DNA from: Periplaneta americana | Lineage: Eukaryota; Arthropoda; Insecta; Blattodea; Blattidae | Assembly (NCBI RefSeq): GCF_040183065.1 | Contig: NC_091125.1 | Span: forward strand, 122,641,121-122,705,120 | Direction of reading: 5' to 3' | Length of the DNA: 64,000 nucleotides | Shown here: positions 48,401-58,472 of the stretch, piece by piece | How positions within the stretch are numbered: position 1 is the stretch's first letter | How the letters are laid out: every line of letters begins with the position of its first letter | Notes under the pieces: generated by a model | Databases searched by the model: none | The model's input: the letters and a program-made list of their open reading frames with translations, nothing else | What the model was told of the DNA's origin: nothing | Position numbers and translations under genes: made by a program

Positions 48401-51400
48401 TATATGAGAGACGTAAGAAATGTTATAGTATTTAATGTAACATTATTTTATATCAAAACTGTATATTATGAGAAATATTGCTTTATATACGCATTGCTGA
48501 CAACTGCAAAGATAAAATAGGTAGTAATCCGTTGCTTGTAATAATTAGTAAAGGCATGTGGACAACAATAAAACTTAATTTGATAAAACCTTAAAATTTC
48601 CAATACATTTTAACTTCTATTCATTTATTACGCCTAAATAAAAAAGCTAATTTTTATTGTTCTATCATCACAAAGACAAAGGCATTAGGCCTAATAAAGA
48701 ATTTTGTTGACTCACGTTTTATGATCCCTCGGAAATCGAAAGTATGATTTGGAGCAATTTGTAATGCTGTAATTGTAGCAATTACAAACAGCACATAATA
48801 CCCTGACATTTTAACACAGTACTAATCTACACTAATAATAAATCTGTAGCCGAAATTTTTCTGGTACTTTTCGCTTTTCAAAAAATAATTGGTCCTAACA
48901 TGTATAATTAACCATCTTGAAACCAAAAATCGCTCTTTTGAAAATTTTGTTTGTATGTCTGTCTGTCTGGATGTTTGTTACCTTTTCACGCGATAATGGC
49001 TGAACCGATTTATATTAAAATTGGAATATAAATTAAGTTCGTTGTAACTTAGATTTTAGGCTATATGGCATTCAAAATACTTTATTTAAAAGAGGGTTAT
49101 AAGGGGGCTTGAATTAAATAAATCGAAATATCTTCCTTATTATTGATTTTCGTGAAAAATGTTACCTAACAAAAGTGTCTTTAAAAATGATTTCCGATAA
49201 GTTTTATTGTAAGAAAAATTTTGATAGGACTGATATTTAATGAGATAAATGAGTTTTAAAATTAAAATAACGATGCCACCTATTGGCCTGTAATGAAATG
49301 GAAACAAATTACTTCATCTATAAGGGGCCTTGGACAACAATCGAAAGCTATTAAACGTAGCCTACAGAGAATGTTTCTGTGTTTGTATGAAGTAATATTG
49401 AAAGCTAATTATATACAAGACTTTTAAAATAACAATACATTTTCACCGCCACCTCAGATTATAGCGTTGTTGTTCCTGCAATAACTCCTTTGTGCAAAAT
49501 ATAAAATTTTTTGAGTAGGAAGAAAAAACACATTTATTCATTCCATGACAATGATACATAGAAGATCGAAAGAAAGAAATAAAATTATATATCACTATAA
49601 TATATGCTATATCACTATTTAAATTATTTGAAGGGTTCAGAACCATATGGGCTAAGCGCCATTTACTGAAGACGTAAAAAACAAGGGTTAAAATTAAGTT
49701 ACCATAATTCAATGGAAACATATAGCAAGTAATATAAAGTATACACATTAAAACTAAATGATATGTCAATCTTCATTAAACTATGGTTGCATGTAATAAC
49801 AAAATAAGAAACATGTTAAAGGAATTGTCATTGCACCAAATGAATGGTTTCTGGATCAAAATGATCGCATTTTAATTTTTTTAAATACAATTTAAATAAA
49901 GTAACATATTAAACGATTTATCCTTCTATCAAACACTGATGTTCCCTGGATCAAATGTGCTATTTTAATTATGTAATTAATTTATATTTATTTTTAATAA
50001 TAAAACTATTAACTAGCCCAGCAACAATATAGGCTACATTGCAGTCGATCACAGCTTGTTTCGCGAGTATCGCCACATCGGCCGACTAGGTAGGAGCACC
50101 AGCGTCGTTCGCGCGCATAACTGCTAGCTGTCCGTTGTTATTATTATAGTAAGGTATTTGGCTATACCTAAGCCAGACAATCGCAGATGGGAAGGCACTT
50201 CCTTCCGCCCGTAGCTAGAGAGATGATATCATGGTTTACTGCGCATACCAATGCTTGACCAGACCTCAGCCAAACAAGATAAGAGAGTCATCCTCGTAAT
50301 GACCAGCTTGTAAGTGATTTCGATAGAAATTTCTCACCTTCTCTTTCAAGTGTGCAAACCATCTCACGGATATTGTTTTCAGTCATTATTTTCTTTGCAT
50401 TCATGTGTGTTCTTATGTCAACATAATATTTTATCTTGTAATAGTAAGTTGTAGACTTTTTCGTAATATGTACAGTCACCTCTATCGATTCTACTTTACA
50501 TTTTTTCATTATTTGAAAATAGTGTAACATTCCCCACCGTAAATCATCTTGCTTTGGATGATAGTTAAAGACTATAATGATAGATTTTTTGCCTTTAAGG
50601 AGACACTATAGTGAAATAATTATGAAAAATTAAGAAAATCCACTTTTTTTTTTGTTTCTATGATTGTAATTATATTTGAACCTTCTGTTTTCTTAATATG
50701 GTTTCATTTCCTATTTGAGAGCCCTTCAAAGTGTGTCCCGTAACTTTTGCATGTTACAATAGAGAAAAAATAAATTGCAAAAAAATTACAAAATTATCCT
50801 TGTGGCTATATAGATGAACACTGTTCTAACCCAAAACCTTAATCATCCTAAGGTATCATCCCATATAATTAAATGTAGCAAAACTTACGTTGCGTGAGTG
50901 AATTGAGAAAAATGTTTTTAATGCTGTTTTCTCGATTTTAAATTTTTAAGCAGTTTCTTGAATAAATAAAGTTCTTTGCACAACAGTTATTGTTAATTTG
51001 GTCTGAAATTATTACAGAGATCAATTAAACGTTGAAAAATAAAATTTAATTAGCATTTGTTTGAAATATTAATATTAAGTTCCTTCGAGGTGTATTCATA
51101 TTTAAATTAAATTATAATATGCTGTAATGTAAATTCTTGAAACTTAAAAATCCAATGTGAGAGACTATTTAGGCTGAGCTCAAAAAACTAATTAATTTTT
51201 ATTCTCATAACTATTTTCATGCTTTTGAGTAAATATGAACCAAAACTTTGAAAATTTACAATTCATTTTATATATCAATATGCCTGGTAAATTATTAAAT
51301 AAGTATATAATGAATTTCAATCTTAAGACATATCAACTTGCAAATGTTTATTTACTATGTAATAACAATATGAACGTTTTCGCCGTTTAGGGCATCTTCA

Positions 51401-54400
51401 GATATAACAAAAAAACATATAATCTGGACCTATAACAGTAAATTATGCAAATGACAAAGAATAGAAAACAATATATGTAATACATAAGATTCATAAGCTA
51501 TATGTAAATATGACATAATGCAGGATGAATATAGAGATAATCTTTGGATTTTAAAATTAGACTAGACAAATATTTTATACATATAGCTCATGTTACAATT
51601 AAATATACAATGGTTAAAATTTGTCAATGATGTTAAAATTTAAAATTTATAATGATGATAATAAAATATTTTAGAGTAATCATAGCTGAGAATTACAATA
51701 TTGATTTTCTCTACTTAAATTTCAGTGTATCATTAAAATTCATACCTAACTTATGATTTATCTATTACGAAATACTCGTACATTCCACTACACTCATAAT
51801 CAATGAGCATTTATTCAAATATCTCAACAAATCTAATTACACCTAACAGCAATTCTTTAACATAAACAACATTAGTTCATTAATAAATGTTTTTAGTAAG
51901 TAATCTTATAATAATAATTATCTGCGTCTCTATATAATAACTCGTTTATATTTTTTCATTTATTATTATTTCTCCATTTCAATTTTCAGATGAAACAATT
52001 ACAAAATACACGAACATCAGCTACGCAAACTATCTTGTAACTCACGACAATTCTCAGCTATGATTACTCTAAAATATTTTATTATCATCATTATAAATTT
52101 TAAATTTTAACATCATTGACAAATTTTAACCATTGTATATTTAATTGTAACATGAGCTATATGTATAAAATATTTGTCTAGTCTAATTTTAAAATCCAAA
52201 GATTATCTCTATATTCATCCTGCATTATGTCATATTTACATATAGCTCATGAATCTTATGTATTACATATATTATTTTCTATTCTTTGTCATTTGCATAA
52301 TTTACTGTTATAGGTCCAGATTATATGTTTTTTGTTATATCTGAAGATACCCTAAACGGCGAAAACGTTCATATTGTTATTACATAGCAAATAAACATTT
52401 GCAAGTTGATATGTCTTAAGATTGAAATTTATTATATACTTATTTAATAAAACTTTCAAAACTTTTGTCGCAATTAACTTTTTAGTGACGTCAATAAAAA
52501 ATATATTTAAAAAATATAATTTCAAAACTATTAATCCCAAAGAAACCTTATTTTATATACATAATAGTATTATAGGAATATCTTTGTAGTTTAAAATTCA
52601 TAAATTTCGAATGAAAATTGTAAAAGTTTTTAAAATCACCTTTAAGGTTAGATCTTTATCCCAAAAGACACTGTGAAATGATTTTACTGCGAATCTTGTA
52701 CCTATGTCAAATGTTCTGTTTCTGGTGTACCACTATTATCTAATATATCGTTTTATGAATTATCATATACGGTAACTACTGCACTGTCAGCCACCAACAC
52801 CAAGACAACGCGGTAGAAGCCCCGAAGCTTATCCACAGACCAACTACTGTACAACTTTGAACAGTTTTGACACTGACTGCACTATGTAAATCGAATATTA
52901 GAAATGTACGATTATTAGAAATATAGTATTTCGCGAGAATTATTTCTCGAACAGTTACCAAATTGCAACGTAAACCTATTTTCATCTAATCCACAATTTG
53001 CCAATCTTCTTCCAGATGGGATTGTGTGAATGTAGAAATACATTACATTATTGTGATAATGCAATGCCTAAAGTATGAAGTAGGAAAACATTTTTTTATA
53101 TAAAATGACTGAGTAGAATGCTTCCCATACTTAAGACTGATAGAAAAATAAGTTCTTTGTAAAGTTTATAATTTATAAATTATGCACATAATTTGTTGAC
53201 TACTTCATTATAAAAATATACAATCAAACACGTTTCAAACCATTTTCAGAGAATAGGCCTACGTTTCCCGAAAGTACTTTTAACAACTTAAATATCTTCA
53301 TTGTGTTAAATATTGAAACAATGAGGTTCTTTACCTAAGTGACTAGTTTCGGACCGAGACTGTAAATCTCAGGCCTAAGGGCAAGCATTCCACAAAGATG
53401 GAACACATATTGAATTGTGAATGTAAGGTGAAAATATTTTCTTCCTTTCAGTGATTTCGAATATTCATCTCACTTCACTAACAAACTTCAATTTTTGGTT
53501 TTGTTATTGCAGGGATTTTGCGGGCCGACTTCCGGGTTGAAGGTGATTAATCTACAAGTTTATAATCGTCAAGATTGCACTTCAACATATTATGATGGAA
53601 AAGCTCCTGCAGACTCATCCTTCTGTGCAGGCAATATAGAAAATAAAATACTTGGAGTTTGCGATGTAAGTATAAAACTAATCACGCCACGCGCGGCCGC
53701 ACTCTCGTGGATGAACGTCGATTTGAAGGCTCTATATATCCTATTACATTTTTACATAGAATATTCCTCAATATTGAGCTTTCTTTCAGACCGTATAATG
53801 CATCTTCGGAATTAAATCGAAGTTTTCCATAGAGAATATTTAAAAAAATTTGGACTCAGACTAAATCCAGACAAATCACAAGCTATAATAATGGGCCACC
53901 AACGAGCATTAAACAAAATAGATTTAGCCACTGTATCAAATACAAAAATAAATAATACAGTACTACAATTACATATAGTAAGACAGTAAAAATGTAGGGT
54001 ATATTTAGATTCAAATTTAAATTTTCAAAGTCAAGTGACCTATATACGTAAGAAAACTTTTTCCATAATTCATTCCCTCAAACACTTAACCAACGTTTTA
54101 CCTCTCAGCCTTAAAAAGAATCTGATCCAAACTTTAGTGATGCCCCATTTCGATTATTGCGATTCTCTATTCACGAATCTAAATACTGATCTTGCCCATA
54201 GACTACAGCGTGTTCACAATATCTGCGTTCGTTTCGTTTGTAACATTAGAAAATTCGATCATGTAACACCGTCACTAGAATTGTTGTCTTGGAGTCCACT
54301 TAAAGAAAGAAGATTCTTCAACTCTCTCTTATTACTATTTAAAATCATCCACACCTCCATACCCTCTTACCTAGCATCTCGTTTTGTTTACCTTTCACTA

Positions 54401-54730
54401 CCTCGAACCCGGAACATGTACCTTCTCTCTATTCCTCTGCACAGAACATCCTTCTACTCATCATCTTTCAGCATATCTATTCCACGACTCTGGAATTCTC
54501 TCCCTGACCATGTCAAAGACTGTCGGACAATATCAAAATTCAAATTTAAATTAAAAAATCACATTCTAGTTCGTGGAATTGCTTGTTGAACACATGTCAG
54601 GTTCCGCAACTTCACCTTAACCATGACATATAGTAAATATTGTAACTATGCTGTTGTAAAATTGAAAATTAATAAGTAATGTATTTATTATTATTATTAT
54701 TATTATTACTACTACTACTACTATTATTAC

Positions 54731-54784
<54 letters not shown>

Positions 54785-57700
54785 CAGTTATCAATATCAT
54801 CATTGCTATCTCTGTTTTCTTTCTTTTTTTTCTTGTATTAGTTCGATGAGAGCTCTATAGTGTTCTTTTGACTCTGTTGACCCTCTATAGGGCTTTAACT
54901 TAATTTGTATTATTTTCATCAGTGTTTGTATTTCTTTTTTGTATTTATATGTGCTATCTGGTAGGATGGAAGAGAAGGCCTTATGGCCTTAATCCTGTCA
55001 GATTAAATAAATTATTATTAAATTATTAATATTGCTCGCAAGAAGTTCTGTGACCACTCCGACCATCGACATCGATTTCCAATTTTTCAATGATCGGCAA
55101 CTTGCGCACTACATTTTAAGAATCAGTACAGCAGAAGGGAACAGTATTTTACTATAATACTTACTTACAAATGGCTTTTAAGGAACCCGAAGGTTCATTG
55201 CCGCCCTCACATAAGCCCGCCATCGGTCCCTATCCTGTGCAAGATTAATCCACTCTTTATCATCATATCCCACCTCCCTCAAATCCATTCTAATATTATC
55301 CTCCCATCTACGTCTCGGCCTCCCCAAAGGTCTTTTTCCCTCTAGTCTCCCAACTAACACTCTAGGATGTATTTCTGGATTCGCCCATGCAATTGATAAC
55401 TACAATATCGCACCATCTACACGTAAGTACTAAATATGATAACCTGTCACTGATAAATTCTACCTTTTTTACTGCTGATTTTATTCTTTTATGAACAAAG
55501 AATCCTGTTCCTAATAATTGGTGATTATTGTTTCCTCCCCCATAACACAACAAGTAATCTCCTATTTGTGATATGCCATTCCCATCTAACCTAAGCTCTT
55601 GTACTCCCAGGAAGTCTATTCTATATCTAGCTAGTTCTTTTGCTACTAATGTTACCCCTCGTGGTCTATAAAAACTAGTTACGTTCCAAGTGCCAAATCT
55701 CATAACCTTATTCCTTTGCTGTGGTCCAATTCCGAGGCTTAATGTAGGGATTCGTAACAAGCTGTTTTTACGGTGATGGGTTGTTAGCCCTTCGCCCAAC
55801 CCCCAAGCTGAAGGACCACCTCTTATCGACTGTCCATGACTGCTTATTCAATATATTCGCAGCTACCTTCCATATCTGGAGGCCGTCTCCTCTATCCGCA
55901 ACCTGAGGACGCGCCATGCCGTAGTGATAGGATTTTACTATAATACAATAACAAATTAAGAATATGCATGCGATGTGCTGAAAGTTAATAGGTAGTTTAA
56001 ACCTTGTAAAACTCACAATACTGAAACATTTGCATTACAAATCCTAAAAATGCCGCACTTCGAATATTGTGACATTATGTTAAGCGACCTAAGTTCTGAA
56101 CTGTCAGACAAGCTACAGCGTGTTCAAAATATGTTCAGATACGTATGAAGCATATCCGGCGATATGATCACACATCACCGTCCTTCTCAATTCTTTCGTG
56201 GCTCCGACCCAAGGAACGTAAACTTGACACTCTCTATATTTACTGTTTCGAATTCTGCACACCCCATCGCCAAATTACCTTCCATTTTATTTATCTTATT
56301 TATCCTCCAACCACGATCTAAATACGAGGCGGTCCAGAAAGTAAGATTACCTGGGGCCGTTTACAGAAATAAAACAAATTTCATGGAAAGATTTATTGAA
56401 ACGGATAAAGCAATATTACACATCAGTGGTACGCCAAGTATACCCTTCACAGAACATTCAGTTACTCTTCGGTTTTTACGGTCTCCACTTCCACTGAATT
56501 CCTGATTATAAAGTACTGCATTAGGGGCTGCAAGACAATAAACAGTTTTAAGAATAGAATAAATGATAGCCTTATTAGTAATTCAATCTAATGGTCATTG
56601 ATTACCTATATGGTAAGTTATATAATTTATTTTTCTTACATAGACTATTCATTCTGATCATCTCAAATGATACTAAATTGTTGTCATTGTTATTTCTTTC
56701 TGTTATCTAGCATTATTTTAAATATATTGACCTTATGTATATAGAATGATAAAACAAAGTATCCAATACTTTAGGAGGCGATAGTATGTATCAAAACAAG
56801 AAAATAATGTCTAATAAATATGGATCCTACAACACATACTTTCTGAGATGTGAACACTTGTTCGTAGGAGGTGCACAATGTGACGTCCATTTATGGCAAT
56901 CCATTTTTCTGTCTTACAATACAGCAGACTACCAGATAATCAAACCGCAGGTGACACCCCTGGCATGAAATACTGATACGTCGCAAGGAATACTGAAAAC
57001 AAAAGTCTGGTTGCGAATATGAGTGGGGTTTAGCAGAGATGGTGTTGTGAATTTTCGTAATCAGAATGTGTGAGCTGATGAAAATCCCCATGCAGCTGAA
57101 GAAACAAGGCATCAGCACCGATTCCCTATCAACGTATGGGCAGGCGTTCTTGACGATAGATTAACAGGACCATACGTGCTACCACAGAGATTAACTGGGG
57201 CTCGTTATCAGGACTTTCTTATTAACGTATTACCTGCCTTGCTGGAGTATGTGCCATGTCAGCAAAAACTACAGATGTGATTCATGCACGATGGCACATC
57301 AGCACATTTTCTCTGCAATGTGCGTGAACATCTGACGCTGACATTTCAGGACCGCTGAACTGAACGGGGAAGCCCCACACATTGGCCTGCTCGTTCCCCA
57401 AACATAAATCCCCTAGACTTTTGGTTATGGTAAATTCCAAAGAGTGCGTGATTCCTTACGCCGAAGGACAGAGGAATGCATTGCCATGAATGGAAATCAC
57501 ATTGAGCACCTCCTATGAACAAGTGTTCAGATCTCAGAAAGTATGTGTTGTAGGACCCATGTTTATTAGATATTATTTTCTTGTTTTGATGCACACTAGC
57601 ACCTCCTAAAATATTGAATATTTTTTTAACATCCTGTATTAGTTTAAACTGCCACTCAGTTTGGATTGCATTAATTCATAAATCATAACTCATGAATACC

Positions 57701-57831
57701 TATATGTAATTCTCATCGAATTCAATTTTTGTAACTGTTTTAATTTAATCCTTATTAAGTTTGCATACTTTCTGCTTGTTGACTGGAAGAGAAGGCTGTA
57801 TGACCTTACCTCTGTCAGCTAAAATAAATAA

Positions 57832-57879
<48 letters not shown>

Positions 57880-58225
57880 GTTGTTGTTGTTGTTGTTGTT
57901 ATTGTTGTTGTTTATGATTGTGAATGCACTTTATTCAATGTTACTATCATCGTAATGAAATACAGAATAGTAAAGTACTGTGACATCCATGTCATCTTGG
58001 TTGATAAACGCATTTGTGAAAGTTCTGTCTGCAATATGGACATTTTCTTTACAGGGTGACAGTGGTGCACCACTTCTGTACAACGGAACAATATACGGTG
58101 TTGCATCTTGGATGTCGTATCCCTGTGGATCAGTACCTGCAGTTTTCACTGATGTTCAGAGTCACGTAGAATGGATTGTTCGTAAAATGTCTACTACTCC
58201 TCTCACTCCACTAGTTTCTGCATGA
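35606..58225 (+). CDS. SPH-B: secreted S1-family serine protease homologue (probable pseudoprotease), 7 exons
   Basis: Spliced CDS: 35606-35654, 42265-42350, 44113-44219, 46875-47019, 47959-48066, 53513-53665, 58055-58225, giving 272 residues with GT-AG introns. Residues 1-17 form a signal peptide. The pro-segment ends DSR31 before IIGD, so the trypsin-type activation site is intact. Landmarks: LTSASC at 73-78 (His57 replaced by Ser77), HDIGLL with Asp124, YGWG, SSFCAG, and GDSGAP with Ser219. Pocket positions 189, 216 and 226 are Gly, Met and Ala. It is a tandem paralogue of SPH-A with the same exon plan. Thr codon ACA in A and Ser codon TCA in B differ by one base, while either needs at least two changes from a His codon, so the His was probably lost before duplication. 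Likely secreted, zymogen-like and cleavable, but not a conventional protease. Confidence 0.91.
36170..37139 (+). repeat. degenerate 23-bp minisatellite
   Basis: Best seen at 36380-37010 as GAATTGGTGAATAGAAGGAT plus three variable bases (GAC or GAT). Outside this it fades into GAAT/GAAC-rich sequence. Related to the 20-bp array that follows. Confidence 0.88.
37170..39950 (+). repeat. 20-bp minisatellite, about 140 copies
   Basis: Unit GAACTGGAGAATAGAAGAAT, highly homogeneous. 19-bp variants (one G lost) recur, several 119 bp apart (near 37260, 37379, 37498; 39014, 39133; 39373, 39492), a higher-order period of five 20-mers plus one 19-mer. The complement has no stop in any frame, which creates an apparent 929-codon frame. 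Confidence 0.97.
39951..40290 (+). repeat. degenerate GAAT-rich flank of the minisatellite
   Basis: Irregular GAATGAA/GAACGAA motifs with ATTAATTAATTA patches, probably the decayed ancestral simple repeat. Confidence 0.6.
41015..41902. mobile_element. non-autonomous hAT element in SPH-B intron 1
   Basis: 888 bp. TIRs CAGAGGTCTCCAAAACGCGT and CAGACGTCTCCAAAAGCGTA. Perfect 8-bp duplication CACTAGAT (41007-41014, 41903-41910). No transposase reading frame seen. Confidence 0.85.
42265..42350 (+). CDS. SPH-B exon 2 (pro-segment and activation site)
   Basis: 86 bp after TTACAG, ending at GTATGT. Encodes an acidic pro-segment ending DSR, then IIGDIYAEDDL. Arg31-Ile32 is a canonical trypsin-like cleavage site, unlike SPH-A. 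Confidence 0.9.
42388..42426 (+). repeat. (AAT)n microsatellite
   Basis: About 13 units near the start of SPH-B intron 2. Confidence 0.9.
42693..43494 (+). mobile_element. hAT element with transposase C-terminal relic
   Basis: 802 bp. TIRs CAGGCCTGCACAAACAGCG and CAGGCCCGCACAAGGTTTGC. Perfect 8-bp duplication GTATAGAA (42685-42692, 43495-43502). It carries the tail of a hAT transposase (see 42866). Confidence 0.9.
42866..43127 (+). pseudogene. hAT transposase C-terminal (dimerisation) relic
   Basis: The + frame reads LQLELIDLQCDLRAKDRLNN and LVEFYKTKH, then after two in-frame stops YPRLHRLAVKVIAMFGST. This is the order seen in the C-terminus of hAT transposases of the ZBED/Buster type (ELIDLQ, then FPxL, then FGSTYxCE). 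The CE part is altered. N-terminal and catalytic regions are missing. Confidence 0.75.
44113..44219 (+). CDS. SPH-B exon 3 (catalytic His region, His replaced by Ser)
   Basis: 107 bp after TTCCAG, ending before GTAAG (phase 2). Encodes VYITKGKSGETATT, then QCVGTLINPVFVLTSASC. Ser77 (TCA) occupies the His57 position between Ala76 and Cys78. One codon longer than SPH-A exon 3. Confidence 0.9.
44282..44460 (+). repeat. dispersed repeat D3, copy 1
   Basis: AATTCAATGGAAACATATAG through AAACTATGG matches 49690-49786 in SPH-B intron 5. It carries an inverted end (ACTTCAACCCTTGTTTTC) equivalent to the left end of copy 2. Probably a small TIR element. Confidence 0.55.
45206..45420 (-). pseudogene. 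transposase fragment (DDE_3-like, first Asp region)
   Basis: The - strand frame reads GSRWDLPEIMRGLDF, then VVKRFRFLRIMKHLRQTG, then RPIIYLDET. The pattern (RFRFLR, RLR, GRPIIYxDET) is that of insect Tc1-like DDE_3 transposases. The remaining catalytic part is not found nearby. Confidence 0.55.
45750..46085 (+). pseudogene. Tc1/mariner transposase C-terminal fragment
   Basis: Reads SPGRWICREGAIAWPP, then after a one-base shift PDLTPLDFFVWGYVKDV and LRERIIEAIESIPEDMLQRA, the third acidic motif and tail of a Tc1/mariner transposase. A TIR-like end CCATCCTGTATA follows near 46160. The upstream domain is missing. Confidence 0.75.
46530..46585 (+). repeat. (AAT)n microsatellite
   Basis: Imperfect AAT/AAC units in SPH-B intron 3. 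Confidence 0.85.
46875..47019 (+). CDS. SPH-B exon 4 (catalytic Asp region)
   Basis: 145 bp after CTTACAG, ending at GTATGT. Encodes GLPEDFHVVAEAADF to YWPHDIGLLQ. Asp124 corresponds to catalytic Asp102. Confidence 0.9.
47345..47526. mobile_element. MITE family M, copy 2
   Basis: TIRs as in copy 1 (CACAGTCTAGTATATACAG). Flanked by ATTACGT on both sides (7 bp). In SPH-B intron 4. Confidence 0.85.
47579..47817 (+). mobile_element. SINE family 3
   Basis: Intact tRNA-like head with B-box GGTTCGATCCC. Perfect 11-bp duplication TAACTGCTCAG (47568-47578, 47818-47828). An internal duplication of ACTTAAATGCGAC near 47675-47695. In SPH-B intron 4. Confidence 0.87.
47959..48066 (+). CDS. SPH-B exon 5 (GWG region)
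   Basis: 108 bp after TTAATAG, ending at GTAAGT. Encodes LDVQELNG to TGSVYGWGATC. Confidence 0.9.
48828..49080 (+). mobile_element. Helitron-like 5' end
   Basis: Starts TCTACACTAATAATAAATC and continues with TGTATGTCTGTCTGTCTGG and GGCTGAACCGATTTATAT, a pattern common at the 5' ends of insect Helitrons and their derivatives. The 3' end (CTRR with hairpin) was not located. Confidence 0.45.
49635..49786 (+). repeat. dispersed repeat D3, copy 2
   Basis: Pairs with 44282-44460; the left end GGGTTCAGAACCATATGGGC is inverted relative to copy 1's right end. Confidence 0.55.
51294..52448. mobile_element. 1.15-kb foldback with two 400-bp near-identical arms
   Basis: Arms 51294-51694 and 52049-52448 are inverted with only scattered differences; the spacer is 354 bp. 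Shared blocks include ATGAACGTTTTCGCCGTTTA and TAAATTATGCAAATGACAAA. Both outer ends include a TTAA. No coding content. It lies in SPH-B intron 5, so the pre-mRNA could form a long hairpin. Confidence 0.93.
53513..53665 (+). CDS. SPH-B exon 6 (C168-C182 loop, S1 pocket base)
   Basis: 153 bp after TTGCAG, ending at GTAAG. Encodes GFCGPTS to KILGVCD and includes SSFCAG. Identical in length to SPH-A exon 6. Position 189 is Gly213. Confidence 0.9.
53815..55030 (+). mobile_element. LINE family beta (CR1/L2-like), 3' end
   Basis: Begins FGLRLNPDKSQAIIMG, then a 184-codon frame (54035-54589) with VMPHFDYCDSLFT, LAHRLQRVHNICVRF, HVTPSLELLSW and IPRLWNSLPDHV, typical of the C-terminus of CR1/L2/jockey-type RTs. 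The 3' UTR has an ATT array and ends AATAAATTATTATTA. Located 150 bp after SPH-B exon 6. Confidence 0.85.
54683..54784 (+). repeat. (ATT)n microsatellite in the LINE 3' UTR
   Basis: ATT units with a short ACT interruption near 54708-54722. Confidence 0.93.
55160..55925 (-). mobile_element. LINE family alpha copy: endonuclease joined to 3' end by a deletion
   Basis: On the - strand the 5' part encodes MRFGTWNVTSFYR, LARYRIDFLGVQELRLDGNG and GTGFFVHKRIKSAVKKVEF, an AP-type endonuclease of a LINE. At about 55390 it jumps directly to MGESRN and GRPRRRWEDN, the 3' end. The reverse transcriptase is absent. It ends in an ACTT-type tail at 55160. Confidence 0.85.
56015..56330 (+). mobile_element. 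LINE family beta fragment, decayed
   Basis: Reads LKMPHFEYCDIMLSDLSSEL and KLQRVQNMF, then DHTSPSFSILSWLRPKERK with stops between, parallel to the 54035 copy. Later elements split it from a possible tail at 57700-57850. Confidence 0.65.
56743..57636 (+). mobile_element. mariner-like relic, internally deleted
   Basis: About 894 bp between inverted arms of about 150 bp that share AACACATACTTTCTGAGAT and CAAAACAAGAAAATAAT. The right border is CCTG then TA. It encodes only the catalytic part of a transposase (57015-57440). Confidence 0.78.
57015..57440 (+). pseudogene. mariner-like transposase relic (DDE part only)
   Basis: Frames with several stops give SRDGVVNFRNQ, HRFPINVWAGVLDDRLTGPY, FMHDGTSAHF (second Asp) and PARSPNINPLDFWLW (third acidic motif). 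Same family as 28035-29091 but from a different, more decayed subfamily. No HTH region. Confidence 0.75.
57700..57912 (+). repeat. LINE-like 3' tail with (ATT)n and (GTT)n
   Basis: GACTGGAAGAGAAGGCTGTA to AAATAAATTATTATT parallels the 3' end of LINE beta near 54965-55020. An ATT array (57833-57880) and a GTT array (57880-57912) follow. Confidence 0.75.
58055..58225 (+). CDS. SPH-B exon 7 (catalytic Ser to stop)
   Basis: 171 bp after TTTACAG. Starts GDSGAP (Ser219), continues GVASWMSYPCGS and VEWIVRKM, and ends at TGA 58223-58225. Three codons longer at the C-terminus than SPH-A. Confidence 0.93.
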   Translation, partial: GDSGAPLLYNGTIYGVASWMSYPCGSVPAVFTDVQSHVEWIVRKMSTTPLTPLVSA

Positions 58226-58245
58226 AAAGATAGTGTGGTTCATAT

Positions 58246-58433
58246 CACAGTCTAGTATATACAGTCACGAAGCTCAATACGTAGTAAATATGCATCCAAA
58301 GATAGTTGCTAACCACTAGGATTACTATTATCGCCTCATCACAGATAATGCGAAAGGGTATCTGCACAGTCTATTGTTTCTAGTACCCTCAACAACTGGA
58401 GCTTCGTGACTGTATATACTAGACTGTAGTTCA
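58246..58433. mobile_element. MITE family M, copy 3, in the SPH-B 3' UTR
   Basis: TIRs as in copies 1 and 2. Flanked by an 8-bp duplication GTTCATAT. It begins 20 bp after the SPH-B stop. SPH-A at the matching place (GATAGTGTGAGTCATCTGTT) has no insertion. Confidence 0.9.
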
Positions 58434-58472
58434 TATGTTATGTTTTATACACTTAGTAGGCTTACATATTTC

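Larger units (their letters stand above)
48067..53512 (+). other. SPH-B intron 5
   Basis: Contains a Helitron-like 5' end (48828), repeat D3 copy 2 (49635-49786) and the 1.15-kb foldback (51294-52448). 49900-51290 and 52450-53500 are AT-rich with nothing recognised, apart from a GC-richer patch at 50040-50250. Confidence 0.8.

Noticed and set aside
53690-53710. GCGGCCGC patch suggesting vector sequence after SPH-B exon 6
   Set aside because: Only about 20 GC-rich bases; the flanks are ordinary intron and LINE sequence, with no other vector match recognised.
54035-54589. 184-codon frame as a host gene
   Set aside because: Its motifs are the C-terminus of a CR1/L2-type reverse transcriptase, followed by a LINE 3' UTR with an ATT array.
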